Below are positions 36,169-44,371 of a DNA stretch of 64,000 bases, piece by piece. The stretch lies in NCBI GenBank assembly GCA_965247255.1, contig CBDFGS010000011.1:248001-312000 (forward strand), written 5' to 3'. This stretch comes from CBDFGS01 sp965247255 (GTDB taxonomy: Bacteria > Chloroflexota > Dehalococcoidia > Lucifugimonadales > CAUZJF01). Each line of letters opens with the position of its first letter. Within the stretch, counting starts at the first letter, position 1. The notes under the pieces are model-generated. The model did not search any database. It was not told the origin of the DNA and was given only the letters and a program-made list of their open reading frames with translations. The position numbers were made by a program, and so were the translations under genes.

Positions 36169-37983
36169 ATGAGAGTAGGAGTCCTGGCAGCGGCGATAGT
36201 AGCAGCCGCGCTTGTGGTCTTGGTCTCGCCTCCAGTCGTGAATGTCGGGTATGCGCAGACCCAGACCACGGTAACGCTGAGTCCCAGTAAGGACAATACG
36301 CTCTACGAGAGTTCAGCCGGGTCGCTGAGCAACGGCGCCGGCCAGTATCTGTTCGTCGGGCGCACGGCCCAGGGCAGTAGCGTGGACCAACGTCGTGCGC
36401 TCGTGTTGTTCCTCCTGGCAGGCAGCGTCCCGAGCGGCGCCACGATCGACAGCGTGGCGCTGCAACTACGCGTTTCGTTCCCCAGGTCCACGCCCGAAGG
36501 GAGGCCGGCCCAAACGACATCGCTGCACAAGGTAACTAACACATGGGGCGAAGGCGCCTCCAACGCAGGCTCGCCGGGCGGCTCAGGAGTTAGTGCAGCT
36601 ACGGACGATGCTACTTGGCTACACCGGTTCTCTAGCTCGATGTTCTGGGCCAACTCAGGTGGCGACTTCTCGCCAACGGTGAGCGCCAGCGCTTCGGTGG
36701 GAGGAACAGGGTTCTACTCGTGGAGCTCGGCCCAGATGGTGACTGATGTTCAAGCGTGGGTGGATGATCCGACAGCCAACTTCGGCTGGATTCTCATAGG
36801 CAACGAAGCATCGGTACGTTCAGCGAAGCGCTTCGACAGCAAGGAGCACGGGACTGCTTCGAGACGGCCTTCGTTGAGCATCACCTACACCACAGCACAG
36901 GCCGCTACTGCCACTCCGACGCCCACGCCCACTGCGTCTCCGACCCCAACCGCCACGTCGACGCCCACCGCTACGCCGACGCCCACCGCTACGCCGACGG
37001 CAACGCCCACCGCCACGCCAACGCTCACCGCCACGCCCGCGCCGGCCGACGTTACAGCCCCGGCAGCTCCCACCGGGCTCACAGCGACGGCCGGGAACAA
37101 GCAGGTCGCGCTGGACTGGAACGATAGCGGGGAGGGAGACTTGGCCGGCTACAACGTCTACCGGTCGACGACCCAGGGCGCCAGTGGCACGAAGGCGAAC
37201 TCGGCGCTGCTGACGTCGAGCATCTACCTCGATACGGGGCTCACCAACGGCTCGACCTACTTCTACGTCGTAACCGCGGTGGACGCCAGCGCCAACGAGT
37301 CAGCCGACTCGTCCGAGGTGTCCGCAACGCCGGCGCTACCAACTCCTACCCCGACATCCACGCCGACGCCGACGCCTACGGCGACTCCCACCGCAACGCC
37401 CACGCCGACGCCGACTCCTCTCCCCGGGTCTATCACAGTAGACATCCCGCTAGTGGTGGGTTTCAACCTGGTAGCGGTGCCCGTCCGCTGCGCATCGCCG
37501 ATGGACGCGGCCGAGCTGGCCGCGATAATCGGCGCCCAGGGCGGGACCGTCGACTCGGTCCAGCGATGGGGAGTTAGCGGCTCGCAGTCGTTCGACGGCT
37601 GGCTCCCAGGTGGACAAGACCCATTCACGATTGAGGTGGGCCGCGGCTACTTTGTTAAGGTCTCGGCTGTACCGTCCGGCGGCGTGGTGAGTATGACGGG
37701 CCTCCCTTGTCCCCAGAGCGTGGCGCTGGACTTCCTGGTGGTAGGGTTCAACCTGATCGGCGTTCCCGTCTCGTTTTCGCCCGGCGGCGACGACGCTCAG
37801 ACCCTCAACGACCTGATCGTAAACGCGGGTGGCGTTGTGGACTCGGTCCAGCGATGGGGGGTCGGCGGCTCGCAGGCGTTCTCTGGCTGGCTCCCAGGCG
37901 GGGGAGCGAGCCCGTTCGCCATCGACTCGAAGGCAGGATACTTCCTGAAGGTCTCACAGGCGCCAGGAACAGCGGCGCCGTAG
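36169..37983 (+). CDS. modular exported protein: DNRLRE, Fn3 and duplicated C-terminal module
   Basis: 604 aa. Signal peptide to about residue 29 (cleavage near GYAQ), DNRLRE domain about 31-240 (VTLSPSKDNTLYESSAGSLS, NTWGEGASNAGSPGG, FGWILIGNEASVRSAKRFDS), a Thr/Pro linker (244-290), an Fn3 domain about 293-385 (DLAGYNVYRSTTQGASGTKA, YFYVVTAVDASANESADSSE), a second linker, and from 421 a module in two tandem copies with VVGFNLVAVPV and VDSVQRWGV, FDGWLPG, GRGYFVKVS. The Fn3-linker-module part is close to that of the 1072-aa protein at 23719-26937. This looks like domain shuffling among surface proteins. Confidence 0.82.
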   Translation: MRVGVLAAAIVAAALVVLVSPPVVNVGYAQTQTTVTLSPSKDNTLYESSAGSLSNGAGQYLFVGRTAQGSSVDQRRALVLFLLAGSVPSGATIDSVALQLRVSFPRSTPEGRPAQTTSLHKVTNTWGEGASNAGSPGGSGVSAATDDATWLHRFSSSMFWANSGGDFSPTVSASASVGGTGFYSWSSAQMVTDVQAWVDDPTANFGWILIGNEASVRSAKRFDSKEHGTASRRPSLSITYTTAQAATATPTPTPTASPTPTATSTPTATPTPTATPTATPTATPTLTATPAPADVTAPAAPTGLTATAGNKQVALDWNDSGEGDLAGYNVYRSTTQGASGTKANSALLTSSIYLDTGLTNGSTYFYVVTAVDASANESADSSEVSATPALPTPTPTSTPTPTPTATPTATPTPTPTPLPGSITVDIPLVVGFNLVAVPVRCASPMDAAELAAIIGAQGGTVDSVQRWGVSGSQSFDGWLPGGQDPFTIEVGRGYFVKVSAVPSGGVVSMTGLPCPQSVALDFLVVGFNLIGVPVSFSPGGDDAQTLNDLIVNAGGVVDSVQRWGVGGSQAFSGWLPGGGASPFAIDSKAGYFLKVSQAPGTAAP

Positions 37984-38179
37984 CTTTCAGGGTGCACTTG
38001 AGCGGCTGCCCGGAGTGCTAGCGATCGGCGCGGCGGTCGCGCTTCTCATGGGATGGCGTACGAGCCGGGCGCGCCAAGACGCAACCCGACGTTGCGCTCA
38101 CTCACGCTTGCACGGCGCATTCCGCTGGCGCGTACCTTCGTAAGGCTCCCCTTTCGTAAGTGTGTGCTAAAATATCCTC

Positions 38180-38509
38180 GTGGCTATTCAGCAGGCACTG
38201 CGCGCAATAGCGGAGCCGCGTCGGCTCCAGATACTTCACGTGATACACGAGTCGGAGCTTTCCGCGGGCGAGGTCGCTTTGCACTTCGACGTAACTCGCC
38301 CGGCCATCTCGCAGCACTTGCAGGTGCTGGCGGCGGCGGGGCTGGTTACCGTCCGGAGGGAGGGGACCCGGCGTCTGTACCGAGCACGCCCGGAAGCCAT
38401 CGCGGAGATCAGGGCTTTCCTAGACGAGTACTGGACCGGCCGCCTGACCGACCTGAAGGCCGAGGCCGAATCTGAGGAGCGGAGGACAGCGGATGGCGAC
38501 TCAGCCTGA
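38180..38509 (+). CDS. ArsR-family transcriptional regulator
   Basis: 109-aa winged helix-turn-helix: LRAIAEPRRLQILHVIHE, then ELSAGEVALHFDVTRPAISQ as the recognition helix, HLQVLAAAGLVTVRREGTRR as the wing. No cysteine metal site is seen, so it belongs to the non-metal group often paired with SRPBCC genes. The gene appears nearly leaderless: TGCTAAAAT lies about 10 bases before the GTG start. It overlaps the downstream SRPBCC gene by 17 bases, so the two are coupled; such pairs are widespread and the effector is usually unknown. Confidence 0.9.
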   Translation: MAIQQALRAIAEPRRLQILHVIHESELSAGEVALHFDVTRPAISQHLQVLAAAGLVTVRREGTRRLYRARPEAIAEIRAFLDEYWTGRLTDLKAEAESEERRTADGDSA

Positions 38510-38951
38510 CAGCGACGCGGTGGAGAAGGAAGTCCGCATTGCCGCACGGCCCGAGACGGTGTTCCCGTTCTTCATCGACCCTGAGAAGATGACTCGCTGG
38601 AAAGGGACCGAGGCCGAGCTCGACCCTAGGCCTGGAGGCCTGTATCGCGTGAACGTCACGGGTCGCGACGTGGCAAAAGGCGAGTACGTCGAGATAACGC
38701 CGAACACGCGCGTTGTGTTCACATGGGGATGGGAAGGGGACGAGCAGAGCGTGCCTCCCGGCTCGAGCACCGTCGAGATTACGCTGACACCCGACGGGGA
38801 CGGCACGCTGGTGCGCTTGCGCCACTTCGGTCTGGCCCCAGAAGAGCGAGAGGGGCACGCGAAGGGTTGGGGGAACTACCTCAACCGTCTGGGCGCCGTT
38901 GGCGAGGGCCGCGACCCGGGCCCCGACCCGCTGGCCGGGCCGCAGTCTTGA
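38493..38951 (+). CDS. SRPBCC (AHSA1-like) domain protein
   Basis: 152 aa. START/SRPBCC-type fold: IAARPETVFPFFIDPEKMTR, WKGTEAELDPRPGGLYRVNV, VEITPNTRVVFTWGWEGDEQ, VEITLTPDGDGTLVRLRHFG and HAKGWGNYLNRLGAVGEGRD. The family binds small hydrophobic ligands or acts as chaperone-activator-like proteins; no ligand can be named. Its start lies inside the end of the ArsR-type gene. The tail after the conserved GWGNYLxRL is short and Pro/Gly rich. Confidence 0.88.
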   Translation: MATQPDSDAVEKEVRIAARPETVFPFFIDPEKMTRWKGTEAELDPRPGGLYRVNVTGRDVAKGEYVEITPNTRVVFTWGWEGDEQSVPPGSSTVEITLTPDGDGTLVRLRHFGLAPEEREGHAKGWGNYLNRLGAVGEGRDPGPDPLAGPQS

Positions 38952-39047
38952 CTTCTCGTTAGCTGGGAGAGGACCGCTCCGAAACGTCGACGTGGCCTTG
39001 TTGCTTAGACGCTTGAGTCGCCCGCTGCACCTTTGCGAAGACACTCT

Positions 39048-39291
39048 GTCACCCTGGGCGCCGCTTCGGCACAAAGGGTCTAAGGGCGCGCCAGCGCGTC
39101 TATCACCGGCGATGCTTAGCGGTAGTAGCCCTTAGATTCCTCGTTGGGCTCGGAATGACATTCCTTGCCACATCACCTGTCACCCTGAGAGCCGCTTCGG
39201 CAGGAAGGGTCTAAGGGCGCGCCAGCGCGTCTATCACCGGCGATGCTTGGCGGCAATAGCCCGTAGATTCCTCGCTGGGCTCGGAATGACA
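39048..39291. repeat. dispersed repeat R1, two tandem copies
   Basis: Copies at 39048-39160 and 39179-39291, near-identical to each other (both with the core CGCGCCAGCGCGTCTATCAC) and clearly related to 16344-16454 and reversed 56362-56472. Each begins GTCACCCTG and ends TCGGAATGACA. The 459-base gap 38952-39410 holds these two copies and no credible gene. Confidence 0.85.
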
Positions 39292-39410
39292 AGGCGGTAG
39301 CGACTGTGTGTCTTCGCTGGGCGAGGGTCCAGTGCGCCCAAGCAGGTCGATTTGGCGAGCGCTGGAAGGTTGCGGGGCCCAGTTGGGCGAGGAACTGAAC
39401 GCCTGCGGCA

Positions 39411-39794
39411 CTAAGCTTCGGGCGGCTCTCTGCCGAGGATGACGTCGGCCTTCTCGGTTAGCATCAGGTAAGGTTCGCCCCACTGGTTGGGGCTATCGAT
39501 GTCCCAGTCCTCGTCGCTGTCCACCGGCTTGAGTCTGATCCCCCAGTCCCCACCGCAGACCAGGTGCACCTGCGCCTGGCCGGAGTCGGACACGGGCATG
39601 TACATGGCGGCGGACGGAGTCCCTTCCTCGTCGCTGTCCCAGCCGGTCACTTCGTAAATCCCGTGGGGTCTGTCAGGGTCCGCTAGCCTCACCCACCGGA
39701 CAGGCGCCGGGTCCTCGTGGGCCTCGTACACCTGCAGCGGCATGTACCCGCAGTTGTCGTTCTCCTCGATCTCGAGATATATGGACTCTGGCAT
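39411..39794 (-). CDS. hypothetical acidic protein
   Basis: 127 aa, strongly acidic, no signal peptide or membrane span. Segments such as IYLEIEENDNCGYMPLQVYE, VRLADPDRPHGIYEVTGWDS and VHLVCGGDWGIRLKPVDSDE suggest a compact beta-rich fold. I do not recognise a family. It follows fabI on the same strand, about 30 bases after its stop, so it may be cotranscribed with it. Codon use looks like that of the neighbours. Confidence 0.6.
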   Translation of the reverse strand: MPESIYLEIEENDNCGYMPLQVYEAHEDPAPVRWVRLADPDRPHGIYEVTGWDSDEEGTPSAAMYMPVSDSGQAQVHLVCGGDWGIRLKPVDSDEDWDIDSPNQWGEPYLMLTEKADVILGREPPEA

Positions 39795-39825
39795 GCGCGC
39801 CTCGAGGTGCGGGCTCCCCGGCTTC

Positions 39826-40602
39826 CTAGATCCCCATTATATTGTAACCCGTGTCCACGTGAATAACCTCTCCTGTCACGCCGCTCGAAAGGTCGCTACA
39901 TAGGTACAGGGCCGTCTTGGCTACCTCATCGGTCGTGATGTTGCGTCTCATCGGGGAGCGCTCGGCGTGGACTCGTTTCATATCCCTGTACCGGCTGATG
40001 ACGCGGGAGGACAGCGTGTCCAGCGGTCCAGCCGAGATAGCGTTGACGCGGACGTCCTGCGGTCCAAGGTCGGAGGCTAGCTGCCGTACCTCGTTCTCCA
40101 ACGCCGCTTTTGCCGTCCCCATAACGTTGTAGCCGGGGAAGACCCGCTCGGACGCCTGGAACGTCATCGCGACGATGCTGCCCCCGGAGCTGTCCATGAG
40201 GGGAGCGGCGTATTTCGCTACTGGCACAAGCGAGTACGCGCTCACTTCCAGCGCCATGCGGAACCCCTCTCGGCTGGTCTCCAGGAAGAGACCTCCCAGA
40301 TCGTCGCGATTGGCGAAGGCGATGCTGTGGACCACGATATCCGCGCCGCCAAATTCGTCTTTGACCTTATCGTAGGCACGCGCGACGTTTTCGTCCTCAC
40401 TTACGTCGCACTCCACTACGATCGAGTCCTCCCATGGGTCGACGAGCTTGGAGACGTTCTCTCGTAACCTATCGTTCTGGTAGGTAGCGGCGACGCGCGC
40501 GCCGGCCTCATGCAGTATCTGCGCGATGGCCCAGGCGATGCTGCGGTGGTTCGCGATGCCGAATACGACGGCCCTTTTGCCGGTTAGGTCGATGGAGTAC
40601 AT
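39826..40602 (-). CDS. fabI: enoyl-[acyl-carrier-protein] reductase, NADH type
   Basis: 258-aa short-chain dehydrogenase of the FabI group, which reduces trans-2-enoyl-ACP in the last step of each fatty-acid elongation cycle. Landmarks: AVVFGIANHRSIAWAIAQIL (the FabI form of the cofactor motif), VECDVSEDENV, VHSIAFAN, the catalytic Tyr-x6-Lys in YNVMGTAKAALE, and NAISAGPLDTLSSRVI followed by SPMRRNITTDEVAKTALYLC. Length and motifs are normal. No other fatty-acid genes are adjacent. Confidence 0.95.
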   Translation of the reverse strand: MYSIDLTGKRAVVFGIANHRSIAWAIAQILHEAGARVAATYQNDRLRENVSKLVDPWEDSIVVECDVSEDENVARAYDKVKDEFGGADIVVHSIAFANRDDLGGLFLETSREGFRMALEVSAYSLVPVAKYAAPLMDSSGGSIVAMTFQASERVFPGYNVMGTAKAALENEVRQLASDLGPQDVRVNAISAGPLDTLSSRVISRYRDMKRVHAERSPMRRNITTDEVAKTALYLCSDLSSGVTGEVIHVDTGYNIMGI

Positions 40603-40698
40603 AGCGCTGTTCGAGGGATATTGTAGTTGGGCGGCCCGTCACCGGCAACAGCGGCGGTAATCCGTCCAGGGGGCCCGCGGGGTCTTTTAATACTTTGC

Positions 40699-41844
40699 CT
40701 AGGTGGGCTCGATGAAGCCCGGCGGCGCATCGGCCTTGTGCGTCATGTCCCTGGGCTGGTAGCGCTCCCCGTCGTATATGGCGCCGTCGTGGATGACGAC
40801 CTCAGGCACGATGAGCTTCTCGCCGACGCGCTTCTCGTGCAGCACGTCAATGAAGACGAACTCGCCAGTCGCCAGCTCGCTCACAACCACGTCGGCCACG
40901 GCGCCGGGCTTCAACGTTCCTAGCTCTCCCTCTTGGCGGAGGGCCTTCGCGGGTATCGCCGTGGACATCTCCACTACCTCATCCAGTGAGACTCCCAGGG
41001 CGAGCAGCTTCGACATCGTAGTAGGCATGTCGTACGTCGGGCCGTCGACATTCTGTTGGTGCAGATCGGTGCTGATGGTGCTGGGCTTCAGGCCCTGGTC
41101 CAAGGCGTGCTCCATGGTGCGGAATCCGAATCCCCTCCCGCCGTGGCCCACGTCGAGATAGACCCCGCGCTTGGCCGCCTCGGCGACCGCGGGAAGGAGC
41201 TTCCCTTTGTGGTCGAAAAGGGGGAACCGGAAGGACGCGTGGAACGTGTGAGTCAGGATGTCGCCGGGCCCAAGGTAATCGAGAATATGCGGGATGGGCG
41301 CGCCGTACGCTTCCGCCATCAAGACGCCGCCGGCGAAATCGGCGGCCTCACGCGCCATGGGTAGGGTGTGGAAGCGCTGCGAGTGGTGATATTTGACGCC
41401 GATGAGGGTGTCGCTGTACTGCAGAATGGCGTCGCGCGTCTCCTCCCACGTGGCCGGGTCCGGCCCGTAGGGGTCCGGCATGCGGACGAGGGAATAGATG
41501 CGCGTGCGGGAGTCGGCGATGTCGGTCTCCCAGAAGTGGGGGAACTCGGCAGGCGTGGCGGTGCCGGCGTCCAGCACGGTGGTGGCGCCGTACGCCAGGC
41601 TCGTCGTGTCCGCCGGCAGGCTGGGTAGCCTGGGGCTGGAGATGAAGTTGTGGGTGTGCAAGTCGACAAACCCAGGCGTCACTATCTTGCCGGCCGCGTC
41701 GATGACCCGCGACGCCTGTGACGGGTCCAGGCCGTGCCCCACCGCCGCGATCTTGTCCCCCGATATGGCGACGTCCGCAACGCGATGCAGACCCTGACTG
41801 GGGTCGATCACGGTGCCGTCCTTGACCAGCAGGTCCCAGGTCAA
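40699..41844 (-). CDS. amidohydrolase/deacetylase-type metallohydrolase
   Basis: 381 aa, amidohydrolase superfamily, dihydroorotase-like. Metal ligands visible: HTH in GFVDLHTHNF, the lysine likely carbamylated in LIGVKYHHSQRF, His in GDILTHTFHASF, His in YLDVGHGGRGFGF and the catalytic Asp in ISTDLHQQNV. Close relatives are annotated as amidohydrolase/deacetylase enzymes that often sit beside SelA-like PLP enzymes, as here. The substrate is unknown; an N-acyl amino sugar or amino acid derivative is plausible from that context. The ATG at 41844 gives the expected N-terminal beta-sandwich strand LLVKDGTVIDPSQGL. Confidence 0.83.
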   Translation of the reverse strand: MTWDLLVKDGTVIDPSQGLHRVADVAISGDKIAAVGHGLDPSQASRVIDAAGKIVTPGFVDLHTHNFISSPRLPSLPADTTSLAYGATTVLDAGTATPAEFPHFWETDIADSRTRIYSLVRMPDPYGPDPATWEETRDAILQYSDTLIGVKYHHSQRFHTLPMAREAADFAGGVLMAEAYGAPIPHILDYLGPGDILTHTFHASFRFPLFDHKGKLLPAVAEAAKRGVYLDVGHGGRGFGFRTMEHALDQGLKPSTISTDLHQQNVDGPTYDMPTTMSKLLALGVSLDEVVEMSTAIPAKALRQEGELGTLKPGAVADVVVSELATGEFVFIDVLHEKRVGEKLIVPEVVIHDGAIYDGERYQPRDMTHKADAPPGFIEPT

Positions 41845-41919
41845 TTCATGAATCCTTCCAGGCCACGCTCTTTCCTGCCTGATTTAGAGAGTGTAGTAGA
41901 TTCTTGTTCATCACCTTCC

Positions 41920-42327
41920 TCATTCTGACGAGAGGGTGCCACGGAGATAGCGCGAAATCGAGAGCGCTTTGCCACCGGCAGCGTAGGTAACGGTCTCGGT
42001 ATCAACATTTACTGAGACGACAGTCCTGCCCGGGTATTGGCGGTCAGGGTAAGAGTGTGGGTCGTTGTACATCTTCCGCACGATGGACATGGGAAGTAGG
42101 TAGTGCTCATTTGCGAAGCCGCATACCCATAGTTCATAGTCAGCGCTAAGCGTGTTTTGGTTGATGTTGAATTTGTACAGCGGAGTACCGTTCCTGTCGG
42201 GCGAACAGAAACGCACGTGAACAATTTCCGTACCTACCAGGTACTTCGCACGCCCAGCCTTGGACCATTCTTGATTTCCTGCGACTTGCTCCACCACCTG
42301 CATCTTGATCTTCTCACGGTCAGTCAC
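41920..42327 (-). CDS. orphan protein translationally coupled to the SelA-like gene
   Basis: 135 aa with no recognised family. The GTG start overlaps the TGA of the SelA-like gene (GTGA) and is preceded by AAGGAG inside that gene, which is a strong sign of coupled translation. Base composition is visibly more A/T-rich than its neighbours. Segments such as AKYLVGTEIVHVRFCSPDRN, ELWVCGFANEHYLLPMSIVR and YPGRTVVSVNVDTETVTYAA suggest an alpha/beta fold. No signal peptide or membrane span. It may be a recent acquisition inserted into an operon; no function can be given. Confidence 0.6.
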   Translation of the reverse strand: MTDREKIKMQVVEQVAGNQEWSKAGRAKYLVGTEIVHVRFCSPDRNGTPLYKFNINQNTLSADYELWVCGFANEHYLLPMSIVRKMYNDPHSYPDRQYPGRTVVSVNVDTETVTYAAGGKALSISRYLRGTLSSE

Positions 42328-43475
42328 GATTTGCTCCTTAGCGCTTGCATGAGCCGCTCCGCCACCAGCTCGGCTTCGCCCGGCGCCAGCCCGTGCGGGT
42401 TGACGAAGAGGTCCTCGCCTGGGCGCAGGTCCGCCCCGATCATGATGGGCGGCTCACCCGACGCTAAGGTTCTCTTGACCTCCTCTGCGCTCGGCCCCTC
42501 CCACCGCGAATCCAGACGGACCGATACCTCCGGAACCGGACGTGTCCAGTCGTCGTGCTCAACGCTGGGCGTCACGCCTGGAATCTGAGCGAGGGCGTCC
42601 ACAACAGTCTGGCACTGCAGGCGCCATCGGCTTTGGTCTGCAGCATGGTCGCGGGCTACGTAGCGCTCCAGCGCGACTATCAGGCCCACGATCTCCTCCT
42701 TGCACACCTTGGCCGGCCGGCCGATGTTGTCGTTAGGGCTCGCGTTCAGCCTCGCTGCCTCGATCAGGTCGCGGCGGCCGCAGAGAATCCCGGCGGACTG
42801 CGGCCCTCGAATGGCCTTGCCGCCGCTGAACGCGACCATATCCGCGCCGTGCTGCACAAAGCTCCGCAGGTTCTCCGGCGGGGGAAGCATCGCCGCCGCG
42901 TCCACGATCACAGGCAGAGAGTGCGTGCGCGCGATGAGGACCATCTCATCCAGCCCATCGAAGGAGTCGGGATGCCAGCGAGACGCGACGAAGGCGAGTG
43001 CCGCGGTCTTGTCCGTAATCGCGGCCTCGATATCGGGCCGGCTACTGCCTGCGGGCACGAGCTTGGCGCCGGCCTGCCGCCAGACCCGTACGAACTCATT
43101 CCGGTGGTCCCTTTTGAGCACTATCTCGTTGTTCATCCCTGCGGTGTCCGGGAGGTTGCCAATCCTTCTCGCGTCATCCCCGGCGATACACGCCGCGGCC
43201 TGCAGCATCATGCCCGCGGCCGCCCCGGCCGTGACCAGTCCCGCTTCTGCGCCGGTGTGCCGGGCGATGACATCCCCCGCTCGCCCGCCGAGCTCCGTCA
43301 TCGACACCATGACTCGGCCGGCGTCAGCCATCGCGTCGAGAACTTCGGGGTCGATGACGGACCCACCCAGGCCCGTGTTCGTCCCGAAGGCGTTCACAAT
43401 CGGCTCGACCCCCAGCCGACGATACACCTCGCCTCGCACTTTGAGAGAGTCTACTGCCGAATCAGCTCGGGACAA
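42324..43475 (-). CDS. SelA-like PLP-dependent enzyme (DgaE-type lyase)
   Basis: 383-aa fold-type I PLP enzyme of the group related to L-seryl-tRNA(Sec) selenium transferase but acting on small molecules, such as D-glucosaminate-6-phosphate ammonia-lyase. Landmarks: GVEPIVNAFGTNTGLGGSVI, HTGAEAGLVTAGAAAGMMLQ, VIVDAAAMLPPPENL and the PLP lysine in MVAFSGGKAIRGPQSAGILC. The N-terminal domain of genuine SelA is absent, so it is not expected to make Sec-tRNA even though selC is in the window. It starts at a TTG (43475) with GGAGGG taken from the end of the HAD gene. With the amidohydrolase it may degrade an amino-sugar acid. Confidence 0.8.
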   Translation of the reverse strand: MSRADSAVDSLKVRGEVYRRLGVEPIVNAFGTNTGLGGSVIDPEVLDAMADAGRVMVSMTELGGRAGDVIARHTGAEAGLVTAGAAAGMMLQAAACIAGDDARRIGNLPDTAGMNNEIVLKRDHRNEFVRVWRQAGAKLVPAGSSRPDIEAAITDKTAALAFVASRWHPDSFDGLDEMVLIARTHSLPVIVDAAAMLPPPENLRSFVQHGADMVAFSGGKAIRGPQSAGILCGRRDLIEAARLNASPNDNIGRPAKVCKEEIVGLIVALERYVARDHAADQSRWRLQCQTVVDALAQIPGVTPSVEHDDWTRPVPEVSVRLDSRWEGPSAEEVKRTLASGEPPIMIGADLRPGEDLFVNPHGLAPGEAELVAERLMQALRSKS

Positions 43476-43478
43476 GGT

Positions 43479-44165
43479 CTACCCTCCAGGAATCAGCGCG
43501 TGCGCCAGCTCGATGAAGTCGCGGACCTCGATATCGGGCTGGAACCGCGACTCCTCGAACGGGAGGGAGTAGCGGTTGACGTACGCGCCGCGGAACCCGC
43601 AGGCCCGCGCTCCCATGACGTCGAACGAGTGTGCCGCAACCATCATGATCTCCTGCGGCTCACAATCAAGGTCCCGCGCCGCGGTGCGGTAGACCGCCGG
43701 ATGCGGCTTGAAGGCCCCGGCGCGGTCGACGGAGATTATAGCGTCGAAGTCGGCTTCGATCCTCTCTTTGGCCAGGCGCTCCAGGTACCACTCGTCGCCG
43801 TTGGACAAGGCGACCAGCCGGTACCGCTTACCCAGGAGCGCGAGTCCCTCCTCGGCGTCGTCGAACGGACTGAGCTCACGCCAGACCTGCATGAACTCGT
43901 CCACCTCGCCGGGCGTGAACGCGACCCCCTGGTCGCGGAGGCAGTAGACCAGGGCGCGGCGACACGTCTCGAGGTAACCCGAGTGGCCAAGCATCAACAG
44001 CGAGTCCTGGTACTGCTCGATGCGCTGTCGGGCCCGCCACTGCTCCCAGAACGCAGCGCCGTCGACGGAGGCGCCCCTCGCGGTCAGAAACCGGCCTGTT
44101 GGGGGGACCAGGCTCCCCGAGAGGTCCAGCACCGTGCCGAAGATGTCGAACGCGAGCGTGGTCAC
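43479..44165 (-). CDS. HAD-superfamily hydrolase, haloacid dehalogenase-like (type II)
   Basis: About 228 aa from the GTG at 44165; a longer frame to 44264 adds only low-complexity residues. Landmarks: the nucleophile motif LAFDIFGTVLDLSG, LVALSNGDEWYLERL (motif II), FKPHPAVYRTAARDLD (motif III Lys) and IMMVAAHSFDVMGARACGFR (motif IV), the last being typical of 2-haloacid dehalogenases. It could dehalogenate a haloacid or be a phosphatase; the AAHSFDVMGA motif favours the dehalogenase subgroup. It directly precedes the SelA-like gene (3 bases apart). Confidence 0.85.
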   Translation of the reverse strand: MTTLAFDIFGTVLDLSGSLVPPTGRFLTARGASVDGAAFWEQWRARQRIEQYQDSLLMLGHSGYLETCRRALVYCLRDQGVAFTPGEVDEFMQVWRELSPFDDAEEGLALLGKRYRLVALSNGDEWYLERLAKERIEADFDAIISVDRAGAFKPHPAVYRTAARDLDCEPQEIMMVAAHSFDVMGARACGFRGAYVNRYSLPFEESRFQPDIEVRDFIELAHALIPGG

Positions 44166-44371
44166 TCGACGGATTGGTCCGGTCGAAGATGGGTGCGTCT
44201 GTTGAGAGTCTGAGGAATGGGACAAGGATGTCAGTCTACCAAAAGTGATCGAGCAGAGGGCCATCTAACTCTGCCCGGGGCGTCAGATCCCTCGGGATGT
44301 GCCGTGCCACTTGTTGGCCCTGTAGGCTGGTACGGTTGCTCCGACCCTGGGGCCTTGATACGCTCGTTCCC

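Noticed and set aside
42324..43475. Genuine selA, given selC in the window
   Set aside because: It lacks the N-terminal domain of SelA and carries the FSGGKAIRGPQS lysine loop of the DgaE-like lyases.
42555..44213. Long plus-strand open frame of about 550 codons antisense to the SelA-like and HAD genes
   Set aside because: It is the mirror of two clear enzyme genes in high-GC DNA, and its translation is Arg/Pro-rich with no motifs.
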